Assembly: GCA_002345845.1 (NCBI GenBank)
Contig: DDWF01000339.1
Span: 728 to 8,815 of the forward strand
Direction: 5' to 3'
From: Betaproteobacteria bacterium UBA2293
GTDB lineage: Bacteria; Pseudomonadota; Gammaproteobacteria; Burkholderiales; Rhodocyclaceae
Length of the DNA: 8,088 nucleotides
The notes beneath the pieces are model-generated. The model searched no databases. It saw only the letters and a program-made list of their open reading frames with translations, and was not told the DNA's origin. Both the position numbers and the translations under genes were made by a program. Positions 7,401 to 8,088 of the stretch are shown one piece after another (the first letter of the stretch is position 1; each line of letters starts with the position of its first letter).

Positions 7401-8088
7401 CATGGGGCGTCGGGTGGTGTTTTCGGCGTGACGGGTGCCTGTTTTCGCAACCAGTCGAGCAGCACTTGGTAAAAGTGCTCGGGATCGATCGGCTTCGAGG
7501 TGAAATCGTTCATCCCTGCCTCGATGCAGCGTTCGCGGTCTTCGGCGAAGGCGTTGGCGGTCATGGCGATGATTGGCCAGTTTTCGCGTCCGGGCAGGGC
7601 GCGGATGCGCCGGGTGGCGTCGAGGCCGTCCAGATTGGGCATCTGCATGTCCATCAGAATCAGGTCATAGGTCTGCCGGCTGGCCAGCTCGACCGCCTGC
7701 AGGCCATCCTCGGCCGTATCGACGCAGAGGCCGGCTTCCTCGAGCAGAGCGACAGTGATTTCGCGGTTGATCGGTTCATCTTCGGCGAGCAGGACGCGTC
7801 GACCACCGTAATCGATGCGTAGTTCGCTTTCAACCGCCTGGTCTTGCTTTTCGCCAGGTTCGGCGGCCTCTTCGGAGAGTTTCCGCAGGCGGGCGGTAAA
7901 CCAGAAGGTACTGCCCTGTCCGGGCGTGCTGTCGACGCCGACTTCGCCGCCCATGGCTCTGGCCAGTCGGGCGGTGATGGCCAGGCCGAGTCCCGTGCCG
8001 CCGTACTTGCGGGTGGTCGAGCGGTCCGCCTGCTCAAAGGCGGAGAACAGACGCTGACGGACATCCGGTGCGATGCCGATGCCGGTGT
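7400..8088 (-). CDS. Hybrid sensor histidine kinase, C-terminal part (ATPase end plus receiver domain)
   Basis: The frame enters from the right edge and ends with TGA at 7400-7402, giving 228 residues of the C-terminus. The first 63 or so residues finish a HATPase_c domain: TGIGI (the G1 box, its aspartate just outside the window), LFSAFEQAD (F box), GGTGLGLAI (G2 box), then [19 protein letters not shown]. After a linker of about 30 residues comes a complete response-regulator receiver domain ([15 protein letters not shown] to about LLDWLRK). It has the acidic pair E-D, the phospho-acceptor Asp in LILMDMQMP (codon 7649-7651), the MTAN threonine and the SKP lysine. It therefore belongs to the hybrid kinases that pass phosphate from His to an attached receiver Asp. 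No HPt domain follows in the 25 or so residues left. The sensor and HisKA parts lie outside, so the signal is unknown. It converges on ppsA, with no evident link to lactate metabolism. Confidence 0.95.
   Translation of the reverse strand, partial: TGIGIAPDVRQRLFSAFEQADRSTTRKYGGTGLGLAITARLARAMGGEVGVDSTPGQGSTFWFTARLRKLSEEAAEPGEKQDQAVESELRIDYGGRRVLLAEDEPINREITVALLEEAGLCVDTAEDGLQAVELASRQTYDLILMDMQMPNLDGLDATRRIRALPGRENWPIIAMTANAFAEDRERCIEAGMNDFTSKPIDPEHFYQVLLDWLRKQAPVTPKTPPDAP

Overview
The window is GC-rich with strong third-position G/C bias. The protein families, the dispersed palindromic element and the lldE-G-F-like gene order suggest a betaproteobacterium, possibly of the Rhodocyclales. That placement is inference from gene content and style; no rRNA or other marker gene is present.

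Layout. (1) 1-521, minus strand: the first 173 codons of an FAD-binding dehydrogenase, most likely the large D-lactate dehydrogenase (Dld-II type). It runs off the left edge. (2) 522-1093: no gene. The interval is almost filled by an imperfect palindrome of about 500 bp (566-1067) built of nested hairpins. (3) 3965 down to 1094, minus strand: a tightly overlapping lutA-lutC-lutB (lldE-lldG-lldF) operon for the iron-sulfur L-lactate oxidation complex. (4) 3966-4140: a divergent control region with a promoter candidate for each side and three boxes of the form GGT-N3-ACCAAT. (5) 4141-4908, plus strand: a GntR/FadR-type regulator that strongly resembles PdhR. (6) 4945-7320, plus strand: phosphoenolpyruvate synthase (ppsA), 36 bp after the regulator and probably cotranscribed with it. 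A clear intrinsic terminator follows at 7374-7400. (7) 8088 down to 7400, minus strand: the C-terminal part of a hybrid sensor histidine kinase (end of the ATPase domain plus a receiver domain), convergent with ppsA and running off the right edge.

How the genes fit together. LutABC and the D-lactate dehydrogenase would turn both lactate isomers into pyruvate. PpsA would turn pyruvate into phosphoenolpyruvate for gluconeogenesis during growth on lactate. A PdhR-like regulator sits between the two halves. A perfect PdhR-type box lies just downstream of the predicted lut promoter, and two diverged boxes lie at the predicted start of its own transcript. The simplest model is one regulator, responding to pyruvate or lactate, that controls both lactate oxidation and the first gluconeogenic step.

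Most of the window is conventional central metabolism. The parts most worth a second look are the three-operator divergent control region with its regulator-ppsA linkage, and the palindromic element lying between lutB and the dehydrogenase gene. I see no sign of a wholly new system.
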